Of a stretch of DNA of 64,000 nt, positions 1 through 12,194 are shown one piece after another. The translations under genes were made by a program, and so were the position numbers. Position 1 is the first letter of the stretch, and every line of letters begins with the position of its first letter. Source of the stretch: Scatophagus argus (lineage: Eukaryota > Chordata > Actinopteri > Scatophagidae); contig NC_058499.1 in NCBI RefSeq assembly GCF_020382885.2, forward strand, positions 3,654,001 through 3,718,000, read 5' to 3'. Below the pieces are notes generated by a model. It did no database searches. It saw nothing but the letters and a program-made list of their open reading frames with translations, and was not told where the DNA came from.

Positions 1-244
1 TGAACAAATGCAACTTTTCTGTGAAAACCTCAGTGACATATTTGGTCTTATCGTAATCCCATTAAGATAAAATCATCATGCGGTTGCACATCAGTGTTAC
101 ATGCAGAAGAAAAACGTTGTAGCTTGAGGCTACGTTAGCTGCTCAGGTTGGATTGTGGGTAATGGAGGCATCAGATGTTCACCAGAAAGAACAGTTTGTG
201 GAATATAAAAGAGAAAATATCTCTGGCTCTGATGCGTGGATTTA

Positions 245-476
245 GAGCTGTCACTATTAGTCAATTAGTCAGTCAAACGGTTAATAATTTAAATAATTTC
301 ATCAATAAATTGTCTCATTTTAGCAAAACAACAAACAACAACAAACCCAAAACATTTTCTGCTTCCAGCTTCTTCTGCTGTGAAGGTTTCCTGCTTTTCT
401 CTGTCATTTATGGTAGGAAATCAAGAGTCTTTGGGATCTGGACTGTTGGTTGGACAAAAGAAGCAATTTGAAGACT
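245..476 (+). repeat. Interspersed teleost repeat, family A copy 1
   Basis: This copy shares an ordered set of phrases with other places in the window: a run like 'tgcttttctctgtcattta', then a stretch like 'tctttgggatctggactg', then 'ttggacaaaagaagcaattt'. The same phrases recur around 23150-23345 and, reverse-complemented, around 5990-6140, 33655-33842 and 56985-57350. The class of element is not clear from the sequence; there is no coding capacity. Confidence 0.55.
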
Positions 477-1365
477 GTCCTCCGTGAATGAAGAAAAATT
501 TCGAGCCTCCAAAAACTCACATTCAAAACAGTCACGATACACTCCTGCTGCATTAGCCCCATAAAACTTTCGGATCATTTAAAATAATCAGATCTCTGTT
601 ATTGGTGCTCACGGTTGCCTGCAAAGTGCTGCTGCACATTATGGATGATTAAAGGAGACTCTGGCCGTAAGCAGACGTAATTCCCTGCTTCTGAAGTGTG
701 GCACTTTGTGTGCAGCAGGTCTGCGGTACATGTAAATTGCATCTGGAGTGTATTTACCTTTCAGGTCAGAGACGAACATGAAAGGCTTTTGCAGTCCCAG
801 TGGTTGCGACTGTAATGAGGATGGGCTCTCCTCAGCAGTCAGTGCTTTGACCCACATTAGCTCTCTGCCCGAGGCCCACTGAGACAGGATGGAGATAGAG
901 AATAATAGCTGGATATAGTGTCTAAGACATGCATTGTATATTAAATTATATTCACAGAGTTCCACAAGACTGTGTGAAGTTCATAAACTAGAGGGGATTT
1001 TAAAAAAAATTCCTTTAAAAGCCTTTGGCACAGTTTCCTGAGCACATCTTATGACTCTAAAACTGAACTGAAAGGTTCGTACTGCAGAGGCATTATCATT
1101 ATTTTTGTACAAGTTGCAGTGGGCTTTGAACTTTTAATGAATGTCTGCAAATTTCTGCAACCTTCAGTTACCCATAACACCTTTCTCTGAGTGGTTTCCC
1201 AGAAATGTTTACGTGTTTCTTTTGAGAAGCATAATTCCTGTAGGTTATGGTGGTTATTTCTTACACTATGAAAACACAAGATCAGAGGAAACTATAGAGA
1301 CACAATGGAGAAAGAGACTTCAGTATCAAGAGAGAAGGTGGTAATTTGGGTCAGGCCTCCATTTG

Positions 1366-1912
1366 GAAGGTTTTTCAGACAAAAGTATCCAGACACACCT
1401 CTTTATGAGGCTTTTTCCAGGGGTTGGGTTCATCCCTGACTTCCAGTGAAGGGAAATCTTAATGCTTCAGCATACCAAGACATTTTGGACAATGCTATGC
1501 TTCCAACTTTGTGGCAACAGTTTGTTGAAGGCCCTTTTCTATTCCAGCATGACTGTGCCCCAGTGCACAAAGCAAAGCTCCATAAAGACATGGTTGGATG
1601 AGTTTGGTGTGGAAGAACTTGGCCCACACAGAGCCCTGACCTCAACCCCATCCAACACCTTTGGGATGAACTGGAACGGAGATTGTGAGCCAGGCCTTTT
1701 GGTCCAACATCAGTGTGTGACCTCACAAATGCTCTACTGCATGAATGGGCACAAATTCCCACAGAAACACTCCAACATGTTGTGGAAAGCCTTCACAGAA
1801 GAGTGGAAACTGTTAGAGCTGCAAAGCTGTCTGTGTGTTTAGAATGCAATGTCGTTAAAGTCCCTATTGGTGTGATGGTAAGATGTCCCAATACTTTTTT
1901 CCTTATAGTGTA
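1366..1912 (+). mobile_element. Decayed Tc1/mariner-type DNA transposon, internally deleted
   Basis: Fragments of a Tc1-like DDE transposase can be read across at least two frames: phrases resembling QHDCAPVHKA, then SIKTWLDEFGVEEL, then the conserved catalytic block QSPDLNPI..LWDELERRL (about 1640-1690), then LTNALLHEWAQIPTETLQHVVESL (about 1719-1790). Frameshifts and stop codons interrupt the reading frame, so it cannot encode a working enzyme. The ends look like degraded inverted repeats: 'gacaaaagtatccagacaca' near 1378 and its partner 'gatgtcccaatactttttt' near 1882, followed by 'tatagtgta'. At about 550 bp it is far shorter than a full Tc1 element (about 1.3-1.6 kb). A second, more decayed relative lies in rnf141 intron 1. 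Confidence 0.75.
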
Positions 1913-3349
1913 TCTTCATACTACAGAAATGAGTTGTGTTGGCAAAAACCTTTTACTGTGGTTTGATGCTTCCCCTGCTGTACTTGTGTGTAAAGCCTTC
2001 ATATTGTGCTCAGATTACCTAACATGTCCTCTTTTTTTACAGAACAAAAACGAGTCTAATGTAATTATATCAAAAACTTCAGATCATCTGAATCAATGAC
2101 GTTAGCCGGCTGTCACAGAGACACATCACCCTGGAGTCTCGTGTCTCTTTGTCTCTGCAGCAACAAGGATCCCATCCGTCTTGCTTATTTCTTAATCTCT
2201 TCAGGGAAAGTTTTTGCTGAGAGAGCAGACCATGTTTCAACATTTCACACAGTTGTGCACATTCCCAGTTGCGAACCTCCCAGTTCAGCCGCCACAGTCT
2301 CCATACTGGTAGAGAATTTGCTGCTGCCACTGACACAAATGGGGATTAAGCGCCTTGCTGAAGGGCACCTTGATGGAAGTAGTTGAATTTTAAGCATTTG
2401 TTCATTCATTTTACCACAATCAGCCTTTCGCAGTCGATCTGGTTATTGACTCTGAAACCCTGCAGCCGCGAGCTTGTCTCCTCTACTTTCAAGCAGGCTG
2501 AAGGGTGTCAATTTCCCAAATTACCACTTTACCACGCAGACTTTTTTTGGCTGTTAGTCTTCATTTCCGGATCTTTTCAAAGTGTGTGGAGGGGGTTGTC
2601 AAAGAAAACCCACAAATGTGGAGAATCACTCAAGACATTTTCTAACACTTGTGATGATGTTTCTGGCTTTGTTGCAGCTTCTTCATGATGTGAGGTTTAT
2701 ATCTTAATGGGCTGAGAGCAGTTCTCTGCCTCTGAGGGAGCCTTCTAAAGTCCTCCTAAATATCCCTGATGGTGCTGTCAAGGTTATCTTAGCTTGGGTG
2801 TGGGCACTACAAATCACTGCTGTGAAACAGGCTGTGCGTTTGTGTGGCAGAGACGAAGGGAAGGTTCAAGCATATTTTGGACTACTATGCTTTTGAAATG
2901 GATTGTAGTATAAACAATACAGCCGTGCTAACCTGTCTGGGCGAGAGGTATTCATCTACTTGCAGCTCCAGCAGAACATGATTGCAGCTAAACTGTCTTT
3001 AACCTGTCACAAGCGTGAAACTCACCAGCATATTTCTGCTGAGCACGTAATTCACACAGTCAGCTCTGACTGGGCAGTTGGTGTCTCGTGTTGCAGAATG
3101 CTGGCTCATGACGTAGTTCATTTCCCAGCTGATGTGTCCAGCTGCGCGTTGCGTCACAGAGTACAGGGAGACCGTCGATAGCAGCGAGCAGTTTGGTTTT
3201 ATGCTCCCTCTGTTTTGGGACAAGTATGACTGGCTGTCAGGTTGTGAGTTTCATCCGTCAGAGGACATTTGCATGCAGCTGAATTTTAACAGAGTGGCTC
3301 ACGGGATGTCAGAGTCGCTCACTTGGTATTGGCTACAAACTTGGTACAC

Positions 3350-3450
3350 TTTTCATCTGATGCCATCATCAGGCCAACATTTTAAGGTGTCCAACACTTT
3401 GGTTTATGCCCAAATACCTGCAAGCACCAACTGCCTCAGCTGGAATTTGT
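3350..3450 (+). repeat. Interspersed teleost repeat, family B fragment
   Basis: The phrases 'catctgatgccatcatcagg', 'gtccaacactttggtttatg' and 'cccaaatacctgcaag' are typical of a widespread fish repeat whose other parts are seen at 36270-36860 and 47080-47255. There is no coding capacity. Confidence 0.5.
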
Positions 3451-5739
3451 TTCTTGTTTGTTTTATTTGTGGTTCAGTTCACAGTGAATCCTGTTGCATC
3501 TCCACTGTTTGCAAGTGTTTGCATCAGTTTTGACCGTTATTGTCTTTAATCTGCTTCTCACAGTTCCCTCACTCACTCACAAATTTTGGATGACATCTAC
3601 AACACAGCTGAAGTTAGGCAAAGCTCGGGATTCACAAAAAACGTGTTTATGGGAAATAAACCTGTGGCTGAGGTATGGTTAGGACTGAGTAAAGGTTGTT
3701 CTACAGACCAGATCAGAAAAAAATCAGAACAAATTCACATGGGAAGAGAAAAGAGTCAGCGTGAACAGAGTGTGTGTAAGTGTGTGTAGAGTTGTAGCCC
3801 TTCATTTAATTAATTATTTGCTGTGGTGCAGAAATGTTTTATAAGCTGTTGTTGTTGAAGCTGTTTAGATGTACATCCAGGAAATATTAATGGATTTCAG
3901 AAATTACTTCTCTGATTCATCCAATTCAGCCTCATTTTTACTAACTTTAGTTGTCCTCCAGAAGACGTACCTGTAATCCACGAGAGCTGGGCTTGTACTG
4001 ATATTATGCGCTGTTGTAATTCCCCTTTTCTGTCGAGTTTACATTCATAAAACAAAAGATTAGTGAAAAGGACAAATCTCCTCTCATTTTCTGTGCTGGA
4101 GAGACTGTTGTTAATGTGCACCAGTAGAGATAAACCCTCCAATGGGACACATAACATTTTTTAATGCTGAAACTCATTGGTATTCCCCTCTACCTGTTAT
4201 TATTTTACTGGCTCTAATCTAAAATGACTTCAGTCGTGGAAATGAGCTCACTGGGCACAAACACGCTGATAATTTGCTGAGTTAAAAAAAAGAAAAAGGA
4301 AAAAAACAACTTGGCAGAGAAACATTGTAAACAAAAGCAAATAGGCCCAACAAATGGTGCTTATTTATTCATAGACGTGCCTTCATTTCCATATAAATAT
4401 ACGTGACCTATGGGAGGCTTGTTTGTTGCTTAGATTCACTCAGAGAAAGCAAACAAAAATCTAATTTCTTAGTAGTGTTTTCTCTCCCGGAGAAAGCGTG
4501 TGGCCATTATTTTTGCTTTGTTAGCCATTCTTTCATCACCTCAACATCTGATTTTGCAGACGGCTATCTCAAATAATGTGTTTGTGGAGGTGCTGTTTCT
4601 GAGGACTTCATAATATTGACTCACAGCTGTCATTGTGTGTCCACTTAGTCTTACCGCTGCATCTCTCAGGTGCTTTTTCTGTGACAGAAGCACAAAATGG
4701 TTCGCTTCTCTGGCAGATGGTAGATAATTACTCCCCCCCCCCAAAAAAATGGAACTCGAGCAATGAAAAACAAAACGAATAATAAGTTGTTTATTGAGTT
4801 ATTGGGCCCAGCGGCAGACAGGCTGATGCCAGAATTGTCCCAGTCACCGGGGAGCTCACGACTTCTCACATTGTGGGCTGCGTTTTTGTGTTACACAACA
4901 TCAGAATTAGGGAAGGCGTCATGGGATCTGTGCTTTTTTAGATGAGGTGCCAAATAGAACGGATACTGAGCAGGATAGCTCTTTTTACTTTAAAGACTGT
5001 CGTCCCTACATGTCAATACCGCACCGAACGAGCCTGGAAGCATTTGTTTTCCATCATGAGGTGGTGTTTACCGAGTTTTGAAACATCGTCTGGCTCGTGT
5101 GACGGCTGCACACAAGCTGAACAGATGACTGACGTTCCCTCTTGTGAGCGGTTAGATTAACGACCAGAATGATCCGTTATTGGATCCATTTTGCTTAATC
5201 CAATGAAAAAACCTTGAAATCAGCCTTCTGTATCTCCGTGTCAGTGCCGTAGGCCACATCTGTCACGCTGGGTACTTTATCATAACCCAATTAAAGATGA
5301 ATATCCATCCAGCTTTGTCATGATACTTCAGGGCTGCAGCTCATGATTCTTTTCATTAAAGCTGCACTAATCAATGTTTTTCTATTAACAATGGATCAAG
5401 TGAGTGTGTAATGTGAAAGGAATGACTCATCAGGGACTCTCAGCTCTGTTAAACTTCTTGGCATCTTTTACCTCATTGTTTTGGTTTCACAGTCCAGAAC
5501 TTTATTGTTTTGGTTTGCTGTCTCTGCTCACATTAACCCTGTTTTCAACACAAAAGAGTGCTGGCAGCTGAAAAGTTCCCTCATCAGTTGGTGAACTTGA
5601 TACTCGACCGTCCATCACACGGCCAGAAGCACGAATGCTTATGTATTTATGCATAAATAACCAGTTGGTACTTAAAACATCAGTCACAACAATTTTATAA
5701 GGTCATGTTTTCAGTCGGTTCCACTAGAAAATCCTTATG

Positions 5740-5773
<34 letters not shown>

Positions 5774-5774
5774 A

Positions 5775-5820
<46 letters not shown>
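5740..5820. repeat. TA dinucleotide microsatellite
   Basis: About 80 bp of almost pure alternating TA, broken only by two short 'taaa' interruptions near 5751 and 5774. It can form cruciform or slipped structures and is likely length-polymorphic. Confidence 0.95.
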
Positions 5821-5823
<3 letters not shown>

Positions 5824-5896
5824 TTAATCAATTAACCATTTAGCCTTTAGATGTCAGAAAATAGCAGAAGTTTTCCAGAGGCCAAATGAGATTTGG

Positions 5897-5960
5897 GGGT
5901 TAAGGCTTATGCTGTCCTCAGTTCAGATCCAGCTGGGGACCTGTGTTGCATGTCATAGCC
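5897..5960 (+). repeat. Fragment of a tRNA-like SINE
   Basis: The run 'gttcagatccagctggggac' resembles an RNA polymerase III box B followed by 'ctgtgttgcatgtcata', a combination common in teleost tRNA-derived SINEs. Only the 3' part of the tRNA-like head is recognisable. Confidence 0.45.
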
Positions 5961-5989
5961 TTTTTTAAAAAAAGGGAAAAAAGCCTTTC

Positions 5990-6140
5990 TTTAAAAGAGA
6001 AAAGCTGCAAATTCTCACATTTGAGAGGCTGAGTCCAGTAATTTATCATTGTTTTAGGTGTTAAATGACATATCTAATTAGTATATTGTTCAGTTGTTGT
6101 GCATTTGCTTTCTATTAGTTGACTAATTGCTTCATCAGAT
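5990..6140 (-). repeat. Interspersed teleost repeat, family A copy 2
   Basis: The phrases 'agctgcaaattctcacattt', and later 'ttgactaattgcttcatcag', match the reverse orientation of the family A repeat seen at 245-476. It lies just upstream of the first mgat4c coding exon. Confidence 0.5.
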
Positions 6141-6434
6141 ACTTATTTCAGTACTGTGACACTTTCTTTCGTTGCACATTTCAGTTTCAATAGTGAGTCA
6201 ATCCTGATTCACGACTTTTGATTAAAGCAGGTGATGAGCTCTTTATTATTCCATTCACAGAAACCTTCGCTTAATCCTTAATATCGATGCCTAACCCAAA
6301 GGTCCACAAGGATTAAATTGAAAATATGTAGCCAGCCATGTGTACACACTCTCATAATTCTTTATTCACTTGTGATGACCCAACTTCTGTTTAATCTTTG
6401 GCTTTCCGCAGTGAGAGGCGTGATCTTGAGGCTA

Positions 6435-8083
6435 ATGTGGAAGTCAGTGGACAAGATGAGGTGTTTCAGGAAACGATCCATGTTCCCCTTCCTCGGATTC
6501 CTCATCACCTTTCTGCTGTTTTTCAACCTTTACATGGACGACGGATTTGTGCTGGTAAGATTTCTCACCTTTGAAAGCTGGTTGATAGCCTGGTCACATT
6601 GTGATGCTCCAGTCCAGTCACTACTCACTGTGCTCTTGCATTTGTAATTGTAGGAGGCTGAGAAAAGACAGCTAGGAGAGACACTAATGCATCCCGCAAA
6701 CTCTGAAAGATACGTCCACACATTCAGAGATCTGTCCAATTTCTCTGGGACTATTAATGTGACGTATCGCTACCTCGCAGGAATTCCTTTGCCACGTAAA
6801 AGTACGTATTTTTACCAAGCTGATACTGCTTTGGCGTGAGTCAGGGCTGAATGTATTTAATCACAAAATATTTCAATTTCGTAATAAGGTGACAAAAGTG
6901 ATTTCTGTTCGCAGAGTATCTTACCATTGGTTTGTCATCTGTCAAGAGGAAAAAGGGGAATTACCTTCTGGAGACGATCAAATCCATCTTTGATCAGTCC
7001 AGTTACGAGGAACTCAAAGAGATTGTGGTTGTGGTCCACCTGGCGGACTTTGACCTGGTCTGGTGTGAAAATCTGGTGCAGGAAATCAGCAGGAAGTTTG
7101 CTCACCACATCATAGCCGGACGCCTCCTGGTGATCCACACCCCAGAAGAGTACTATCCATCCTTGGAGGGCTTGAAAAGGAACTATAACGACCCAGAGGA
7201 CCGGGTCCGTTTCCGCTCCAAGCAGAACGTGGACTACGCTTTCCTCCTCAACTTCTGCACAAATCTCTCTCACTTCTACATGATGCTAGAGGACGATGTG
7301 CGCTGCTCCAGAAACTTCCTGACGGCGCTGAAGAAGGTGATCACCTCCAGGGAAGGTTCCTACTGGGTGATGCTGGAGTTCTCCAAGCTGGGCTACATCG
7401 GGAAGCTGTACCACTCCAAAGACCTCCCACGTCTGGCTCATTTCCTCCTCATGTTCTACCAGGAGATGCCCTGCGACTGGCTCCTCATCCACTTCAGGGG
7501 TCTGCTGGCACAGAAGGACGTGATCCGCTTCAAGCCCTCGCTGTTCCAGCACATGGGCTACTACTCTTCTTACAAAGGAGCAGAGAATAAGCTGAAGGAC
7601 GACGACTTCGAGGAGGACTCCATAGACATCCCTGACAACCCTCCAGCCAGCCTTTACACAAACATCAACGTCTTTGAAAACTATGACGCCACCAAGGCTT
7701 ACAGCAGCATCGTTGATGAGTATTTCTGGGGAAAGCCTCCTTCCACCGGCGATTTCTTTGTCATAATCTTTAATAGACCAACTAAAATCAGCAGAATTAA
7801 AATTGTGACGGGCACAGAGGACAGACAAAACGACATTCTTCACCACGGAGCTCTGGAGGTAGGACAGAAGTCCGTGGAAACGAAACAGGGAAGGCAGTGC
7901 TCATCATACATCACGCTGGGAGAGTTTAAAGGCGGAAGCATTGAGGTGACCAATGTGGACCACAAGATCGGCTTTGACATCGAGTGCGTACGAATAGTCG
8001 TCACTGCCAGTCAGAAAGAGTGGCTCATTATAAGAACTGTCAGTTTATGGACCACACAACCTGTAAGTCAGTTTAAAAAGTAA
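6435..8083 (+). CDS. mgat4c: Alpha-1,3-mannosyl-glycoprotein 4-beta-N-acetylglucosaminyltransferase C (MGAT4C)
   Basis: Three coding exons: 6435-6554, 6654-6801 and 6915-8083, with phases 0 and 1 and standard GT/AG borders. They join into 478 aa, the length I recall for the human protein. It is a type II Golgi membrane protein of family GT54: short cytosolic tail, signal anchor at residues about 16-33, stem with N-glycosylation sequons (NFS, NVT), then the catalytic domain. The block [20 protein letters not shown] and an acidic EDD motif (about 215-217, inside MLEDDVRC) that probably binds metal-nucleotide sugar identify the family. By family it adds GlcNAc in beta-1,4 linkage to N-glycan core mannose, although activity of the C paralogue is poorly shown. 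The start is uncertain: ATG 6435 and in-frame ATG 6456 (MRCFRKRS) are both possible, and the frame stays open back to the acceptor at 6411, so an upstream exon could add residues. Identity is nearly certain; the N terminus is not. Confidence 0.95.
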
Positions 8084-8245
8084 CACAATAAGTTTTTAAA
8101 TGATCGTCCTTGTGTACAGTAATAATTCGGATGCAGTTTCTATCAGTTCATTTCGGACTACTGGGGAAACGTGTTTCTGGGATTCAGAGCAATCCATATT
8201 TTCTTGGGTTGTTCAGGGATCTGCTTTATGTTTTCAATGTGATGT

Positions 8246-8251
8246 AATAAA
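8246..8251 (+). terminator. Likely mgat4c polyadenylation signal
   Basis: AATAAA lies about 160 bp after the mgat4c stop codon (8081-8083), the first canonical hexamer on this strand. Longer 3' ends are possible. Confidence 0.5.
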
Positions 8252-11200
8252 ATGACCAAGCTGTACAGTAATGATCCTTTTTACTTATCTTCATTTTCCT
8301 AAAGTAAAAAATCTGTATGTAAAATTGTAAAATACTTGACTGCTGTCTTCTTCTCTTTTTTCATTCCACTTCAAGCTTCAAAATGTTGAACATTTAAATG
8401 TGCTTTTTTCTCAGCTTAGACAGGCATTTTTACAGCGGTCACAGATGTCTTGAATGACACTATATTCTGTAAAATACAGTAAAATGAAACGCAGGTAATT
8501 CAGTCTAATCAACAGGCTGACGTTTTTAGGAAGTCATGCACCCAGACTGAATCAGACGATGGCAGCCTTTTCATACAGTCTGGAAATGAATGAGGGCGGA
8601 TTCAATGCAGCACCGAGGAGCCGTTTCCCACATCTAAAATGAACGCAATCTTTAAAAAAAAAAAAAAAAATGTGCAAAGAAAAGCGAGCAGGACAAGTTT
8701 TAATGTCTCATTGGAACACTTTGATGTGATATTCTGCAGGGACTCATGAGTGGCTGAGGTTCAGCTATCAGAACAGACCCAGTAATGATATTAAAGTAGT
8801 AAAGGCATCACCCATCTGAAAGTGTGAAATTATGAAAAAAAAAAAGTAAATCATTTAATGTCCTTTTAATATAACCAGTAAAAAAAAAAAAAAAATAGTT
8901 AGGTGAATAGTGAGGTGACTTCCTGTTTTTCAATCAGCTGCTAACGTCTGGCCAATCACTTCTTGATTCTCTAAAGTAGTGGTGTACAAAGTGGGGTTTG
9001 GGGATCCCCAGGGGTCCTTCATTGGGTTCAGAATTTGTGACTATTTTGGCATCTAAAAGCAAAAATGTGGAACACCGAGACAAACTCTTATCAAATGGGG
9101 GTCTGGGGTCTTATTTGTGTCACTTTGGGAGCCACTGCCTCATAACGAGTGGAAGTAATTTAACCAGTAGTAGAAAAAGCTTCCCTAAAATTGTTATTTC
9201 TTTAAGGGATTCTGGAGTTTGCAGTTTGGCACAACAGCTTCATTTTCATTTTATTCGTCAGGTCACATCTGCTGAGTTGCGTTAGTGTGGAGTCTGAGCA
9301 CGGATGTGTTTCAACAACTTTGCTCTCACTTCATCCATGGCTCCGACCTCAGCTTCAGTTTGTGTGGTGTCCTTTGCTGCCACCTGCTGGTGTATTGAAA
9401 ACACAACACAAAGAGACACTAATTTAAAAGTAATAAAATGTTACAATACCTGCTAATATTCACTTTATAAGGGTTGTAAAGTACATGTGGTTGACTGCCA
9501 GGTCACTGGGAATATAAACTGAATATTATAACTCTATTATAACACTGTAACTCAGTGTCAGAACATCAGTTAAAGTATTTGACGGCCCTTAAAAAGTAAC
9601 GCTTTGCAGTTAATGTAATAATATGATTTTGCCAGTTAAAATATTACAACATATTACAGCCTTTATACTTTTTACGAAAGGCTTTCTATTTAATTTTCAT
9701 AGAATAAAAGGTGTGTTTTAACATTTTATTGCAACAAATTAAAGCTCAATGTGACCAAAGTTAAATTAACTTGAATTGAATCAAGCTATTTAAATAAATA
9801 CACAGTTAAAGATTCACCCAGCATGCAGCATAACACTGACACATCAGGGTTAACTTTTAAAACCACTGACCAGTAACCAGTTAGATAATAACAGCAATAT
9901 TGTAATAACCCATCAATAATTTTTGTGTGTGTGTCTATTTTTTAGACTTAAATAAATTTATTATTACAATTATTGTCAGCAGTTACATGCTCGTTAACTT
10001 AATTCATTACAGTGAAATCTTACATAATTGTTTATACAGTTGCATCAAAGGGTTTTACAGTCTGTGCCTCATACAACAGATGTGCATGCAGAGTAATAAC
10101 AGTAGCACAAACACACTGTGGAAAAATAGAATTTCAATATTACGTAACTGAGCGCTCTGCAGGCCTTTGGATTATGAAGAAGACGAATCAGGGATGACCG
10201 TGTGCCTCTTCTCAGGTGTTATTTGTGCTGCAGCCTCGGCCCTGCATGAGTCCCCTTCAAGTGCTGCCAGTGGAAAACAGATGGCCCGGCTGCAGACAGA
10301 GCCAAGCCCAAAATGAAAAACATTTTCAGTTTCCACCAAAGAGCTAAGTTGACTCATCTTCTCTGATTCTGTTACTGTGACATTTTCATTGGGATGCATC
10401 AGAAGCTAGTCTGTTTTTTACTATCATATCAGCATCCCGTGCCTTATTTTCACCGGCCGTCATCTTGGAATTTCGCTCACATTTCAGTCCTCGCACATTT
10501 CTGACTTTCTTCTTGTACTCTCTGTTGTCTTCCTCCTGAATCTTCTATTACCCCCCTTTTATGTGTCCACAGGTGGCCTGTTCTGCTCTCTGGTCCAATC
10601 CAATTTCCCTCATCCTATTTCTCTACTCATTACACTCTCTACCTCCTCTTGCTTTTTTTTCCTACCACCTGCTGCCTCCTCAATCTCCTGCAGCCATATG
10701 TAATCTGAATCACTCTCCCATCATATTGCCCCTGCAGTTTAAAAAATGATGTGATCCATGTGCTCTCCAGTTGGAGAGTAAAGCAGGAACAACAATAAAC
10801 ATAAAAAAAACATTATTTTATTGTGTGGGTCTGTTCGATACGACTTAGCATGAAGCAACAGGCAATAAACAGTCAGTGATCTCATCAGTAAAGAAATGCT
10901 AAAAATAATCTTCCTGTGTCTTTGTTCTTTTCATCTGTAGGTGAATCATACATTAGATGGTTGTGTGATTGGTTAACAGTGCAACAAATTGAACTTGAAA
11001 AATGTTTGGTTTAATGTATAGATGAAATTTTGTATAATGTGGCAAATTTATTATATAAAAATATAATGATTAAGGTGGCTATAGAGGTCATATCCAAACT
11101 ATTATGTCTTAACTGTAAACAAATCTATTTCTACAATCCAGTTTCACAAAGTTCAGCTGGCAATCTGGAAAATATTTGTAAATTGGTTGGAGCACGTGTG

Positions 11201-11400
11201 AATCTGTTTACAAAATGAATGAAGCTCATAAAAATCAGACACCATCTTGACCTTTCAAACAGGATAATTCGAACAAAATTAGTGTAAAATTCACTTTTGT
11301 ACAAAAAAAAGAACCTAGAGATTATAATGAAAGGAATCCCGTCTCTTTCAGCGGGTGCTGTACATTGCGACCAAAACTGTGCTAAATATTTAATTGAAGT
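8252..11400. other. mgat4c-rnf141 intergenic region
   Basis: No supportable gene. The stretch holds poly-A runs (8653-8670 and 8881-8895), a probable repeat fragment around 8975-9145 marked by 'ggggatccccaggggtcctt', and AT-rich DNA. Open frames are short, low in complexity or without resemblance to known proteins. Long mgat4c 3' ends could run into its beginning. Confidence 0.5.
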
Positions 11401-11453
11401 AAATTGCGCATTTCGCCTCCATAAGCGGTAAAGCGACATCTGAGGGTACCGCG

Positions 11454-11461
11454 TGACGTCA
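11454..11461. promoter_or_regulatory. Perfect cAMP-response-element palindrome in the rnf141 promoter
   Basis: TGACGTCA, the full 8-bp CRE bound by CREB/ATF factors, sits about 65 bp before the splice donor of the rnf141 first exon, in a locally CpG-rich, TATA-less stretch. The position close to the likely start site suggests a functional core promoter element. Mammalian RNF141 is strongly expressed in testis, where CREM/CREB control is common, but regulation here is inference. Confidence 0.6.
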
Positions 11462-11525
11462 TCAGTCGGCGACGGTGTTGTGTTCTCCGAAGCTGAAGTT
11501 TGGACGCCAACAACTTGAGTGTCCG
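11462..11525 (+). other. rnf141: Non-coding first exon of rnf141 (5' end approximate)
   Basis: A CpG-containing stretch ends in a good donor (GTCCG|gtaagag at 11525/11526). The next acceptor that leads into the rnf141 start codon is at 13281. The transcription start was set just after the CRE and is a guess; the donor is the firm part. Confidence 0.55.
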
Positions 11526-12194
11526 GTAAGAGAAAACCTTTTATTTCTCTCATATCAGATTAGAGGATCGTATTCATCTTTCTTACCTTTTGGGGGCGTT
11601 TGGGGTTTTCATCCATGGCTTGTTCAATGCTCAGTTCGTTAGCAAAGTGAACAAGTGTTCATTAATACGCCGTTGCTACGATTAGCAAGTCGTGTTCAAA
11701 GTGAGCTTCTTTTCTGGGTTATTTCTAAATGATGGTGTTTAAAACGAGCCGTCGAAGTGTTTTCAAAACAGGACTGTTGCTGCCATTTATGACAGTGACG
11801 GGTAAAGTATTTAACGTCCTCACCGTTAGCTTCTGATCAGTTGGGCGTTATTACATAATGCTAATGTGGCTAATTCAGTTGAGAAACAGTTTCTGTGTGT
11901 ACGTGAGGCTTTTATCGACGTTTAAATTCTATATCACGGTTGCGTTTTGTTTTGTTTGTTTGTTCTTTATTTTTAAACTGAGATTTGATACTTCGCTGGT
12001 ACGTTGTGAAGGCTCAACTGTCAGGGGCCACAGGAAGTCACGTGATCACTGTGGTTACCGTCAGCTGATGTGACAGGATGTCCTCTCACTTCTGAATTCA
12101 GTGTGGTTGAAGAAGCTTCTCAGATGCAAAGAAACAACAAGTGCATTTGTATGTGCACAAAGTTCTGTGTAGCTTGAGGCTCGTTTTCAAGGCT

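Larger units (their letters stand above)
1..6410. other. Non-coding stretch upstream of the first mgat4c coding exon
   Basis: I see no supportable coding exon here. The open frames are short and none resembles a known protein except transposase debris at 1366-1912. The stretch holds degraded interspersed repeats (about 245-476, 3350-3450, 5897-5960, 5990-6140) and a TA microsatellite (5740-5820), listed separately. Mammalian MGAT4C has several 5' non-coding exons with very long introns, so this is probably 5' intron of the same gene, but no untranslated exon can be called by eye. Confidence 0.6.

Noticed and set aside
1462..1842. 126-codon plus-strand frame
   Set aside because: It is a shifted reading of transposase debris in the decayed Tc1-like element; the recognisable catalytic phrase is in another frame.
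7286..7846. 186-codon open frame on the minus strand
   Set aside because: It lies wholly opposite the large mgat4c coding exon. Long antisense frames arise easily there because of codon bias, and its protein resembles nothing known.
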